A stretch of 64,000 bases of DNA from Conus ventricosus. Its lineage: Eukaryota; Mollusca; Gastropoda; Neogastropoda; Conidae. The notes below the pieces were generated by a model that had not been told where the DNA came from, did no database searches, and was given only the letters and a program-made list of their open reading frames with translations. Below are positions 42,601-55,100 of the stretch, piece after piece. The stretch spans positions 4,885,274-4,949,273 of the forward strand of contig CM031612.1 of the NCBI GenBank assembly GCA_018398815.1. The letters run 5' to 3'. A program made the translations under genes and the position numbers. Every line of letters starts with the position of its first letter. Position 1 is the stretch's first letter.

Positions 42601-45600
42601 TAACAAGCAATGATGCCGACCAGATCAATCCACTCGTTATTACCTCCCCTTTTTTTAATCATCGAAAATTGTGTTTGAATGTAAGAGACACAATTAAACA
42701 AAGAATGGTGCTGTTTTCGATAGATAAGACATGCGCACACAGAGATGTAAGAATGAGCGCAAATAAAACAAATTTCCTAACAACCACTGAATGCACAATA
42801 CTGATACCAACAGAACAAAAATTGTTCAGTAACAACCAACTACAGCATAAATCAAGCATACAAACACAAACACATAAACAAATAAATGTATGAACAAATG
42901 TGATTACTGACCATCGCATATTCAAGATTTTCTGCCTACACTGAAACTAAGATGCAAGCACTCAAAGAACCAAACGAAAGAAAGTGAAGATGGAAAGAAA
43001 GAACACAAATAGAAAATAATATAAGAAAGAAAAAGAATAATTACAAAGATATGAACATACTGACAATCATATACATACACTTAATCAAGAAAAAAAAAGA
43101 GATATACATAAACATACAAATAAACAACAACAACAAGGACACTGCGTCACTGACCGCCAGGGGCACAAGGTAGGACTGCAGAGGGTTGAACATGGTGGAA
43201 GAGAAGGACCACGTGTCTTCTGTCATGTCCTCGGAAAACTCCATCGGCTGTTGCTGGAAAAAAACAAAAAACACAACATACCACATCCTGACATCCACTT
43301 TCAACACGCGACAAACCCCCGTATGCATTTATGTCGAATCTCTCGTTAAATTTCCTGTAAGTATAAAAAATCAATCAACCATCCAAACAACAGTAGATTT
43401 TCTTTCTTTTAACCAGTTTTTGTATCCCATGGACAGGACAAGAAGTATCATGCCAAATGTTTCATGGAGACTGATGGAAAAGAAGATGACATCGCTGTGG
43501 AGATTCATTTTGTTCTCAGGCTATACAAAAGGGCTGTATTCAAATCCACTCTTTTTTTCAACATGTCTTGATGTCAGCTCAGCCCAACTCATGTGTTGTC
43601 AAATTTGAGCCACACTTTTATGAACCATATGAATTAAACTGACGATACTTTCTCTGACTGGTCCCTGAACTGGACATCTTCACAGACGTCAGCTCACCTC
43701 CAACCCCGGGCCAAACGCCACAATTCTACCAGCTTCTGAAACTACGGCCAACTGTCAGTGACGCTTCAAATCCCCAAAACGTCTGCGAAAAACATTCAGT
43801 CAAGATCTTGTCACGTAATCCGAATAACTAAAACCACCACCATATATCTGAATGGGGGAGGGGGTGGAGGGTGGGAGAAGGAGATGGGGATTCTGAACCC
43901 AAATGTCACAGTAGGAGGATAAGGATAATGTTGCTTATAGCCCAGCCGACCGCAAAGGGCCATATCAGGGCTGTCACCATGTTAAAATCAACTCACCAGT
44001 CATTAAAAAAAAACAAAAAAAAACAACAAAAAAAAGCTCCGTGGTGCATTCCATGTCATGCGCCACTCACAATGAAACATGTTCTTTTAGAGTGTTGGGA
44101 CTTGCACGATGTGAGACACAAACATTTTACGGCGGAGTCCATGAAGATCCTGTTCAGGGATGTCCCGCCTGACGTGATCCTTGAGTTTTGAGAGAGATTA
44201 ACATTTTTTATCTGATTTAAGATTTTACGGCAGAAAGATTTTTAACAAACTTTCTGGTGCGTTTGTAGACGATGTCATTTAACAAGATGTGTGAATGTCA
44301 CAGTAGGCTCCCTTCCCAGCCGATGTGCATTATCATCTACACCTCATCATGGAAATGTCACAGTAGTCTCCCTCCCAGCCTATGTGCATTATCATCTACA
44401 CCTCATCATGGAAATGTCACAGTAGTCTCCCTCCCAGCCGATGTGCATTATCATCTACACCTCATCATGGAAATGTCATAGTAGGCTCCCTTCCAGCCAA
44501 CGTGCATTATCATCTACACCTCATCATGGAAATGAACAGCGGAATCAAACCAATAAAATAAAAGTTGAGATAACAGATCACGTTCACTCACCCGCATCAG
44601 TTCCGTTTCCTCTCCGTCGTTCAGTTCATCATCTGAAGAGATATCCTCGTAGCCGTCCTCTTCTTCCTGTAATTGAATCACGTGTCAGAATCACAACAGA
44701 TGGATTGTTTTAAATTCTAGCATACTGCTAGTGCAAACAAGTTCTACAGTCTTACACGCCATAAAGAAAAAAAAATGAGTCATGCAAATCTTCACAGGCA
44801 ATGAATACATCAACCAAATAACGTCTAAAAGTAATTTCTGCATCCATTTGCGTTCAAGTCATTTTTAACAACCACTGTGGACTTGTCTGTGTTGTAAAAA
44901 CTTGGCACTGACAGCATGCAGTGGTTCTATGATGTTGTTTTATTTTTATTTTTAAATCAGGAATAGAGTGTTAAAAATATCCTACATCTTTCGTACGTCA
45001 ATCATCTAAGATGCTTTACATTTACTTCAAATGGAAATCTACCAGATACCTTTCTTTCAATATGTTGCCCCAATTACCCTATTCATTACATAACCATTTC
45101 TCTGTGTAATGCAATAAATACTGTCCAATAACTTTTCCCTCGTTACTGACAAAATTGATGAGAACAATGCCAGAGAGTTTCAAATGATTTAGAACTAAAA
45201 TGCAACAGTGTTAAAAAATACTTTTCTGTGTACAAGTAATGATCAGACCTACTGAAAACAATATCATGAAAAACGCTGAAACAACACACAGCAAATCCAC
45301 TATTTTGGATTGAATTTGTTCGACTAAATATCTGCAAAAATCTGAAATTCAGAATTCCAATTTGCTGGTCAAGATGTGGTAAAAGCTGTCAAGTATTTGT
45401 CAGTATCCTCATCTCTCGAAGTATGCATTTTGATTCTTGTATTACAGCAATAAGAGTTCTTCAATTTCAATACTGAAAAACTGCCAAATCTATCGTGCCT
45501 TAGCAAAAATCATATGATTTACATCACACGTTCTCTGTGGGTTTCAGGAACGGTTTACTGGCTGTATAAACGTTGCATCAAAAGAAACCGAGCACTGTGC

Positions 45601-46179
45601 TTCTCTGGGTTTCACTGGCACCTTCTGCTGTTTCTTTTTCTTTCTTAAACATTTCATTTCACATCACAGGTTTTTCACTGCTGCCTAAACAGTCTATCAA
45701 ATTTTATTCATTCGGGATATTTTTTTTGGTATGTCGGTGACAACCAAAGTTGTTCTTTAAAGGCTTTTTCGTGTAAGAAACTAAAATTCATGTGTATTGC
45801 ATGACTACTAGCACACACGCATGTGCACGCACACACACATACACACACAGACACACACACATACACACACACACATTTTTAACTGATGTTCCCATTTCTT
45901 GTGTATTTAGACCTACGGTTTTCAAAAAAAAAAAAAAAGAGACAAAACCATACGTTGATCTATGACATACAAACTGAAACTACATAAAAAGATGAACAGG
46001 CTTGGGTCGTTTCTTTCTGTCATTATCTCCCAAATATACACACACACACATGCACACACACGCACATATTAACACACACATATAACCGAAAAGCATTATT
46101 TATATATACTAACAGAACTAAAAATATTAACCGACATGGGGCTTTTCTTTCTGTCATTATCTCCCAAACACGCACGCGT

Positions 46180-46240
<61 letters not shown>

Positions 46241-46475
46241 CACACACAAATAACTGAAAAGCATGATTGATCTATCACATACTAACTGAACTGAAAAGAT
46301 GAACAGACAACAGGTCTTTTTTTCTGTTATTATCTTACACATACACACTCACACACACACTCTTGTCTAATATTACGAATAGTGGATAGACGTTAAATGA
46401 AAGAACACACACACACACACACACACTCACACACACTCTTGTCTAATATCACGAATAGTGGAGACATTAAATGAA

Positions 46476-46538
<63 letters not shown>

Positions 46539-49500
46539 CTCTCTCTCTGCTATGTCCATGTGGTACCTTGAAATATATGGGCAAGCCTGAAACTCCCTTG
46601 TTTTCTAGGAAAAGTTTCACGGTGTGTTCTGTGTGCTTCTTGTTTGCCATTGTGCTTAATGCATACTGTGTTAAACTGCAGGCAGCCCTAAGTCTAGAAC
46701 TGTGTGCATGTAACAAAGAGAACCAGCAGCTGCCCTCTGGTTAACCAGCCTACAGAGACGGGGAGTCCGGTGAAGCATCCCTCCTAAGCCAGTCTGACTT
46801 TCTGGAAAGGACGCGACAGACTCATGACCAGCACACACACAGCATCATGAACGTCAAGCAGAGGGAGACCAAAGCTGCCACGTCCACAGAACACAAAACA
46901 GCATAAAGGATGTCACATGGGTTAGACAAAGCACAGTGATGTGAACAAGCACAAATGTGAGACTTTTGTTGTTGTTGTTGTTTGTTTTGGAATGTACAAA
47001 TGTCTTGGAACCAGCTAAGGATGACCACACACAGACCTCTCATCTCATATTCTTCACGGCTGACAGGGAAAAGAACGGAGGGCAGAGAGGAGGGCAAGAA
47101 GCACACCAACACTGAACAGACACAAAGGTGAATTCTGGTGAAAGGAAAGACAAATGTTGTACACAATATCAAGGACAGAGAAAAGGGTACTAAACCAGCG
47201 AAAGCAAAGGGGGAAGGGGGGGGGGGATGTTGTTCACAAGATAAAACAGCAAGAAAACGGCAGATGAAGGCCAAGGCCAGCAACAACGACTACAGCGACG
47301 GTTAGCCCATTCATTTCTCCTTGCAAGCGCACAATGAAAGAGAACACTAGGCCATCAGTGCTGGGAGCAGGTCAGCAGCCTATACAGCAATGCAATGCGG
47401 CAGAAACCTCCCAGGCATGCGGCCAACATCTCTCCCAGCTCACCACCCACACACAGACAGGAGGAGGAGGTCAACACAGCGACTGGAAGCGGTCAGTCTT
47501 GGAACAGGAGTCCACACATGATTGCCACACAGAAGCTACAACAGCCACAGGGTCACTCCCATGACACAGGGACTCTTGGTCAGCTGGTTTTTCATTCCAC
47601 GTCTTGAACCACTGTACTGAACATGACGCTTTGTGCCAGGACCTGGAGAATGACGCGTCTGAACCATCTGTTCTTTTTTCACCTCTTGTATCCAATTCCA
47701 CCTTTCATTCTCACTGGCACAACACATTTGGTGGTCATTGTGAAGAACTAGCATGAACTAATGGAAAAAAAGGGAATAAAGTAGCTTTTCATATGCACTT
47801 GTCATATAGAATTATATCACATAGAATGGCATGTAGAATTCATGTTGGAATACAGCAAAAGACAAAAGTCAGTTACGGGAAACTGCCCGTCAGGGTTAAG
47901 ATTGTACAACAAGACCACCTGGATTTGAAGATGATAAAAATCCAGTGTAGTCAAGACTGCTACAATTTTAATGCCAAGGCATTTGTTTTGAATAAGGATT
48001 ACTCTTACCTCATGATGTGGATACTCAGCTTTGAGATTTATGGACATAATTTACGAGGTGCCCGTAACTCACAATTTCTAACAATCTATCTGCTTCATGA
48101 AGAACAACAAAAACGCTAAACATCTAAATGGATACATGTATGCAGTGACGAGAGGTTCTCGAGTTACTTTCCACTTTCAAACCACTGCTAGCTTACCACT
48201 TTGCTTACGTGGGAAAAAGACAACGAAAAAAGCTGACCAGCTGACCAATGTCCCTGTGCAATGGCTCTCTGACAACACCTGTGTAGTCACCTGTGGCGTG
48301 TCAAAGTCACAACTGATATCACATGCTGACGGAAGCTGTGGAGAGCCCTGTGCCCTCATCACCACTCTTTGAGGCATGTTGAACAATGCACTCTGACTAA
48401 GCCGGCCGTAAGGGGGCGCAACTTTGTCATACAGCAGCCCGCCCTGCAGCCCTTTCAGCGGTAACTGACGGGAATACAACGGCGTGACCGACGGGGCCCG
48501 CTGCACACGTTCATCAATGTCAAACATAGCAGCCTGCGAGGTGGTGGGTCGAATTCGTTCGTCCACGTCATACATGGCACTGTCGGCGGCGGTCAGCGCC
48601 GAGCGGGAGTTGAAGGGCGTGGCTTCTGTGGCGGACAGCTGAGCTGACAGGGTCTGCAGGGAGGTGACCGAATGGACCTCAGCTTGTCACACGCGACCGA
48701 CTGTGAAGTGACCTTCACCCTCAGATCCACATCAAACATGGCACACTGTGGCACCAGTGGCTCCAGCACGTTGTGCGGGGGACTCCTCTGTACCAGTGTG
48801 GGCAGCAGACCCTTGGAATCACCTTGAAGCTCGCATCTGCTGACACTCTGATCATGACTCGCTGCATCCCGAGGAGCTGACAAACCCCTTGACTCAGACA
48901 GCTTAGATGTTTGTGGCGTCACTCTCCGATCCGTTCCTTCCCACAAGCTTTCACTGGCGAAGCCTCCTCGGCCGTGTCCGAGTCGGTCTCGGTGTGTGCG
49001 ACTGACAGCAGGTCATCTTCATCACAGACTGTGGTTTGCGGCGAGGCCTGCCCCCTGAGCTCGCTGTGCAAGGTGGGAATGGGCCTGGGCTCTTCCAGGC
49101 CAGCGCCACCAGTGTGCACGGTGCTATCCAGATGTCCCTCCCCAGAACACGACTGGCCGTAGGGACTGCCCACAATCACGGGTGGTGAGCTGGGGGGGCT
49201 GTCCAGAGGGAGAGGAGCCGACATGGGGGAGGGGGGCAGGTCCAGAGGCGGAGGAGGCGGGGAGCTAGGCTGGCAAAGGGGAGGTGATTGGGGCTGACTA
49301 AGGTCACACAATGATGATGAATTGGGACGATCATGCAGCGGGCCAAGAGAGAAACTCTGTACCTGGGGGCTTCCCGCTCCACGGCCACTTCCACATGGGG
49401 AGAGTTCTCCGACAGATTCTCATACATCTCCACGTCTCCTGGTCCTGCCTCTTCTGAAACACACGGCTCCACATCACCCCCCAATCCTTCACCGCAGGAC

Positions 49501-50317
49501 CTGTCACTCACATCCGCCAATAATCCCAACTGTCACCAGCATGATCACCACTTATGTTGACTTCCTTTCCTGTCAGCTGAACCAATACCCAAAAAGTTTA
49601 ACAACATATGGGACACTGCTTCTTCATATTCAAGACGTGGCAAGCGGCAGTACATCTCTACTGACATCCTTATGACATCAAAAAACAACTAAATCAACTC
49701 ATATGTTTTCAGATTTAAAACATCCAATTAACAGACCTGTTTACCCCAAATTCGTGTACCCATTAATGTCTCGGACAAAAACCTGTAATTTGAAAAAAAA
49801 AAAACCCGTAATCTTCATAATCGCAATACTTTTGCAACTTTTGAAGATTTGGAAGAGCCAGCCGTTGGCGCGCAAGACCGCTTCGTCGCCATCTTTGACA
49901 AGGTAAAAGACGTAATGGACGCTGGGAAATGTCTTCTTACTGCTTTTGACCAAAACAGTAGCAGACGAAACTTCACGTTTAACAATTTTCTTTCTTTGAT
50001 TTTTTCCCCCATAATTTTGGGGGGGACGGGGGGGGGGGGGGAGACATAATTCCCGTAATTTCAATTTTTTTTCTCGTAAAAATTATGGCAAAATCGTACG
50101 GGTAAACAGGTCTGGATTAACAGAAATGTGAATGTACTGAAATAACAAAAAACTGAAAAGTCTGTTCCAACATTCTGGCCGACATACCATTTCGAGTCTC
50201 TGCTGCTTGTGATGGGACTAGTCTGGGCTCACTGACTCCATTAAATTGAAAGTTTTTCAGGGGTGGGACTCTCCATAAAGGAAAAAAGAGGAAACAGTCT
50301 AGGGGGGTCCGGGGGCA

Positions 50318-50354
<37 letters not shown>

Positions 50355-50706
50355 AAAATTTTGGGTTGCTACATTCAATTCTGTGGCAATCTGGTGCATT
50401 TTGAGACTGAAATTAACACATTTTAAAGGAAAAAGCCAATATTGTTTTTTTTTTTTCTAAATTGGAAATGAAATGAGGCAGGGAACAGTAAACAATAAAC
50501 AGTAAACAAGTGGGGTAACATTTGCTCCCATAAGAAAACCTGACACAGAGTAACTTTTATTCAAGACTGGCACAGCCTTTTAAACTTGAATAAAGTCACA
50601 CAAATACATAGACGAACAATCTAATAGTGGGGGAAAATAACAAGTGCAGTCCAACAACTGAACTGTCCTCACAATAATGACTTGGCAAAGATTTGGACTT
50701 AGAGGA

Positions 50707-50737
<31 letters not shown>

Positions 50738-52123
50738 TCGAAGATGGATAAACTGGGAACATGAAATTAAGAAAATATATTACAGATATGAAAACTCTTC
50801 ACTAGCTGCACAAGGGAACCATTGCAATCCCTTTTGAAGGCAGATATATTTGTATAAAAAAGGCAAATATATCTGCCTTCAAAAGGGATTGCGATGGTTC
50901 CCTTGTACAGCTAGTGAAGAGTTTTCATATCTGTAATATATTTTCTTAATTTCATGTTACCAGTTTCTCCATCTTCAAACTGCCCCCTCCTTAAGTCCAA
51001 ATCTTTGACAAGTCATTATTATGAGGACAGTTCAGTTGTTGCCTGCGCTTGGTTTTTTCCCCCCACTATTAGATTGTTTGTCTATGTATTTGTCTGACTT
51101 TATTCAAGTTTAAAAGGCTGTGCCAGTCTTGAATAAAAGTTACTCTGTGTCAGGTTTTCTTATAGGAGCAAACGTTACCCCACTTGTTTACCTTTTTCTT
51201 TTTTTCTTTTTTTTAACACAAAAAGCTATAAAAATCAACTATACTAATACTTACTATCTTTCACAACTTGGACCAAGTGTAGACGAGAGGAGTTCCTTTT
51301 CAACCTAATGGCACACAAAATTAATGCAAGATGTCCAGCTCCCAAGTGTGGAGCTAGACATCTTGCATTAATTTTGTCCGCTGATCCAGAGCTGTCTTGT
51401 GCTTGTTGCTTTTAATGTGATCCACCAAAGCAACTTTTCCCGGTGAACTGTAATTTATTTGCACTCGGCAAAGATTGCAGTAAGCAAGGCCACAGGCATT
51501 AAATTTGGCTAATAACTGGCCTATCACTTCATCATCATCCACCTTACTCTCCAACCAGTCCCACTTCCACTTGTTCTTCAAAGAACTGTCGCAGGAAACA
51601 TTTTCTCCGCGTGAAACGACATCTCTTCGACATGTCGCCATTTTGAAGATCGCAAAACCGGAAGGAGAAAGTTACCAAGTTAACTGCGAATCGAAGCCGT
51701 TTAAGAATGTCGAACAGTTTGTGGATAAATGACACCCGATGTTTTTGAAGACATGAATGAGAATCACAGATCGCTTCCGCGGAACTGACACGCTGTTACG
51801 TGGAACGAACAAGGATCTACCGCGGAAATCCGCGGAAAAGTCCCACCCCTGTTTTTACAAGTTTACAGTCAACTTCAATGTTGCTGAACTTCCAAATCAA
51901 TTGCAAAATTTATCACTTTCTGCAAAAAGGTTGCAGTCTGTTAATTTTACCACTTATGTCCGCAATTTCTTTTCCTTCTAAATTCTTCTGTGTCTGTAAA
52001 AATTGTGCTAATATTGCTTTCTCTTATTACAGATTAAGCGTATTGATCACCGCTGTCCGATTTGGACAAAACATACAAAAGAATGATTCAACATTTCAAA
52101 GCGACCAACCTAGCCCAAAATGG

Positions 52124-52188
<65 letters not shown>

Positions 52189-55100
52189 TGATGAATCTCC
52201 TTCAAAATGGGCACTAGCTTTTTCAAATCATTCCTCATGAGGAATGAAATCTCAATTTATAAGTTGTGATACCATGTTATTGATCTTTTCCATTTCAACA
52301 TAAGCACAACACTGCCACATGTGGCATCAAACGTTTATCAAATTGAACTGTTCCGAATCCATGGCAAGAATGAAGTCCCGACACACAGACATCTATCACC
52401 TTTGAAACTGATTCCCATTCAGATCTGATACTTGCCTGCTTCTGCCACCACCATTTCTTCCTCTGGAGGCATGGGAGGCTCTGGAGGTCGCGAGTCATGC
52501 ACGACAGGTGACCGTGACCTTGACCTGGACTGTGACCTTTGAGGAGACGCCCTGGCCTCGGGCATGGGTGGAGTGCGAGGCTGAGCGGGTTCCCAGGTCT
52601 TCTGTTTCTGGGCATTCTCCCGCTCTTGCTCTTCCAGACGTTCACGCTCCCTTTTCTGTTCCCACGCTTCCCTTTCCCGCTGTTCCCTCTCTCTTTGTTC
52701 CCGCTGTTCCCTTTCCCGCTGTTCCCTCTCTCTCTTTTCCCTTTCCCTCTGTTGTTCCCTCTCGCGTTCCCGTTCCAGTTCCTTCTCCCTCTCCCGTTCC
52801 CTCTCCCTTTCTCTCTCCCACTCCCTCTCCCTTTCCCGCTCTCTCTCCCTCTCACGCTCGCGATCAAGCTCGAACTCCTCCCGATCCCTGTACCTGGCCC
52901 TGTCTCTGTCCTTGTCCCTGAAGTCCCTGGAGTCCTGTGACCCTTCCCGCGACCCCGCGTAATCCCGACTGTCTCGACTGTCCCCTGACCCCCTCCTTTC
53001 ACGTCGGTACTCCCAGTCATCTCGATCTCTGGAGTCTCGAGACCGCGTCTCCTCGTGGTGAGGGTCTCTGCCCGCCTCCCGCTCGCGGGCGTCGTAGGGC
53101 TCCTTGGGCTCCGGGGGGAAGGTGAAGTCTCTCTTGGGCTCTCGGACCTGCTCATGGGTCTCTCTGGGGTGGGGCTGCAGGAGCTGCTCGAAGGGCTTGA
53201 AGATGTCCTGCGAGGAAGGCGCCGGAGGGGGCTGCGAGGGTTTAGGGACGGGGACGGGGCCGGGGCCGGGGCCAGCCACCGGCAGAGGGTTGACCTGGGA
53301 GGGGAATTTCTGCTGGAGCTGCTGGAGCTGGTGCTGGATGAAGTCCAGCGGGTGTTGGGTGGACGGCGCCGACTTGCACAGCTCTTCCTCCGTCATGGCC
53401 GCCTCGTGTCGAGGTTCTGCAGCATGCAATGTTTCTCAGGTTTAGCATGGGCTGGCTGGCTTAGAACAGCACACAGAGAGAAGTCATGTCAACATCGCAC
53501 CCCTTCCAGCCAAAAGAAAAAAAAAAAGGAAAAAAAAAAGCTCTGCTTAACTGATACTGCACTGGTCAGATAAAACTGAACCCATACTTAAATGCCTCTC
53601 CCTCAAGAACAACAACAAACAAACAGTTTAATTCATAAACTAAAAAAAAAATAGCAACAGAAAAGAGTAATGGCAACAACATGAGCAAACGTGTCATTTT
53701 TTTTCTCTTCCAAATTATGCAAAATGAATTATCTCCACAAACAAACATTTTAATGTTATTTTTCTTCTCTTCCAAAGGCAAAATGAATTATCTCCACAAA
53801 CAAACATTTTAATGTTATTTTTCTTCTCTTCCAAATGCAAAATGAATCGTCTTTACAAACGATTATTTCACGTCATGAAATATCAGCCCAAGCTTTCTCC
53901 CTGTGTACCCAGACTCAAATGATTCAAAGGACCAGAAAATAAACAACACCATCAGAACTGATGCAATCTCCATGTCATGGCAACAGCAAGCACTACATTT
54001 TCTACCTGCTCCTATTTGTCACCTCAAGTGTGTCAGTATGTACAACTGTAGCACAGAAAACAGAACTTCCTAGTAAAGACTGAACAGAAGCCCTCTCCCT
54101 AGAAAGACTGTTCGTCTTTGTCCGTACTACATTTACCTCGCAGGAAGAATCCCTCCGTTTCAGTACCATTTTATTCTGGATGCATTTGTCTTGGTCTTTG
54201 TCTACACTAGATTCAACACCCCACCCCACCCTCCCAAGTCAAGACTTGCTTCCCTTAATGGTTCTTGTTTAACAGATTTCCAGACGTCGCTGATCTTAAT
54301 GATAATAACCCATGTATTACTATAAGGAATGCCATCATGTCGGACTGTTCTGTGACGCTGTGAAAATCAGTTCTTCAGAAGTGAAGATGTCTGCAGTACC
54401 CTGACAAACTTGCATTCCCTAGTACTGCAAGCCTGTTGGCCATTCCTAGTACTGCAAGCCTGTTGGCCATTCCCCAGTACTGCAAGCCTGTTGGCCATTC
54501 CCTAGTACTGCAAGCCTGTTGGCCATTCCCTAGTACTGCAAGCCTGTTGGCCATTCCCTAGTACTGCAAGCCTGTTGGTCATTCCCCAGTACTGCAAGCC
54601 TGTTGGCCATTCCCCAGTACTGCAAGCCTGTTGGCCATTCCCTAGTACTGCAAGCCTGTTGGCCATTCCCTAGTACTGCAAGCCTGTTGGCCATTCTCAT
54701 CAACCCATCCAATGGTGCTTTGAAACAAGATCTGCCATCACAAATGCTTGAAACAAGATCTGTCTGCACAAATGCTTGAAACAAGATCTGCCTGCACAAA
54801 TGCTTGAAACAAGATCTGCCTACACAAATGCTTGAAACAAGATCTGCCTACACAAATGCTTGAAACAAGATCTGCCAGCACAAATGCTTGAAACAAGATC
54901 TGTCATCACAAATGCTTGAAACAAGATCTGCCATCACAAATACTTGAAACAAGGTCTGCCTACACAAATGCTTGAAACAAGATCTGCCTACACAAATGCT
55001 TGAAACAAGATCTGCCATCACAAATGCTTGAAACAAGATCTGCCATCACAAATGCTTGAAACAAGATCTGCCATCACAAATGCTTGAAAGATCTGCCATC

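Larger units (their letters stand above)
50258..51851 (-). mobile_element. hAT-like element 3 containing a giant palindrome
   Basis: Perfect 12-bp terminal inverted repeats (CAGGGGTGGGAC at 50258-50269, complement at 51840-51851), flanked by TTTTT on both sides. The left end has GGGGTCCGGGGGCATGCCCCC-type hairpin sequence expanded into a 33-base C run; the right end has repeated TCCGCGG. The interior holds a 0.7-kb inverted repeat and a transposase first exon. It shares its plan with the elements at 5431 and 30926. Confidence 0.85.

Noticed and set aside
43871..44191. A 106-codon gene of its own
   Set aside because: The first part is the 55-bp insert and an A-rich linker; the last part is the C-terminal tail of a non-LTR retrotransposon with a broken frame.
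47793..48119. 108-codon plus-strand frame between VIRMA exons
   Set aside because: No recognisable motif, antisense to the gene, AT-rich intron; probably a chance frame.
52295..53155. 286-codon minus-strand frame overlapping exon d
   Set aside because: It is a frame shadow of the Arg/Glu-rich exon. The chosen frame (ending AEAG) has the better-conserved composition, a splice acceptor and phases that fit both neighbours.
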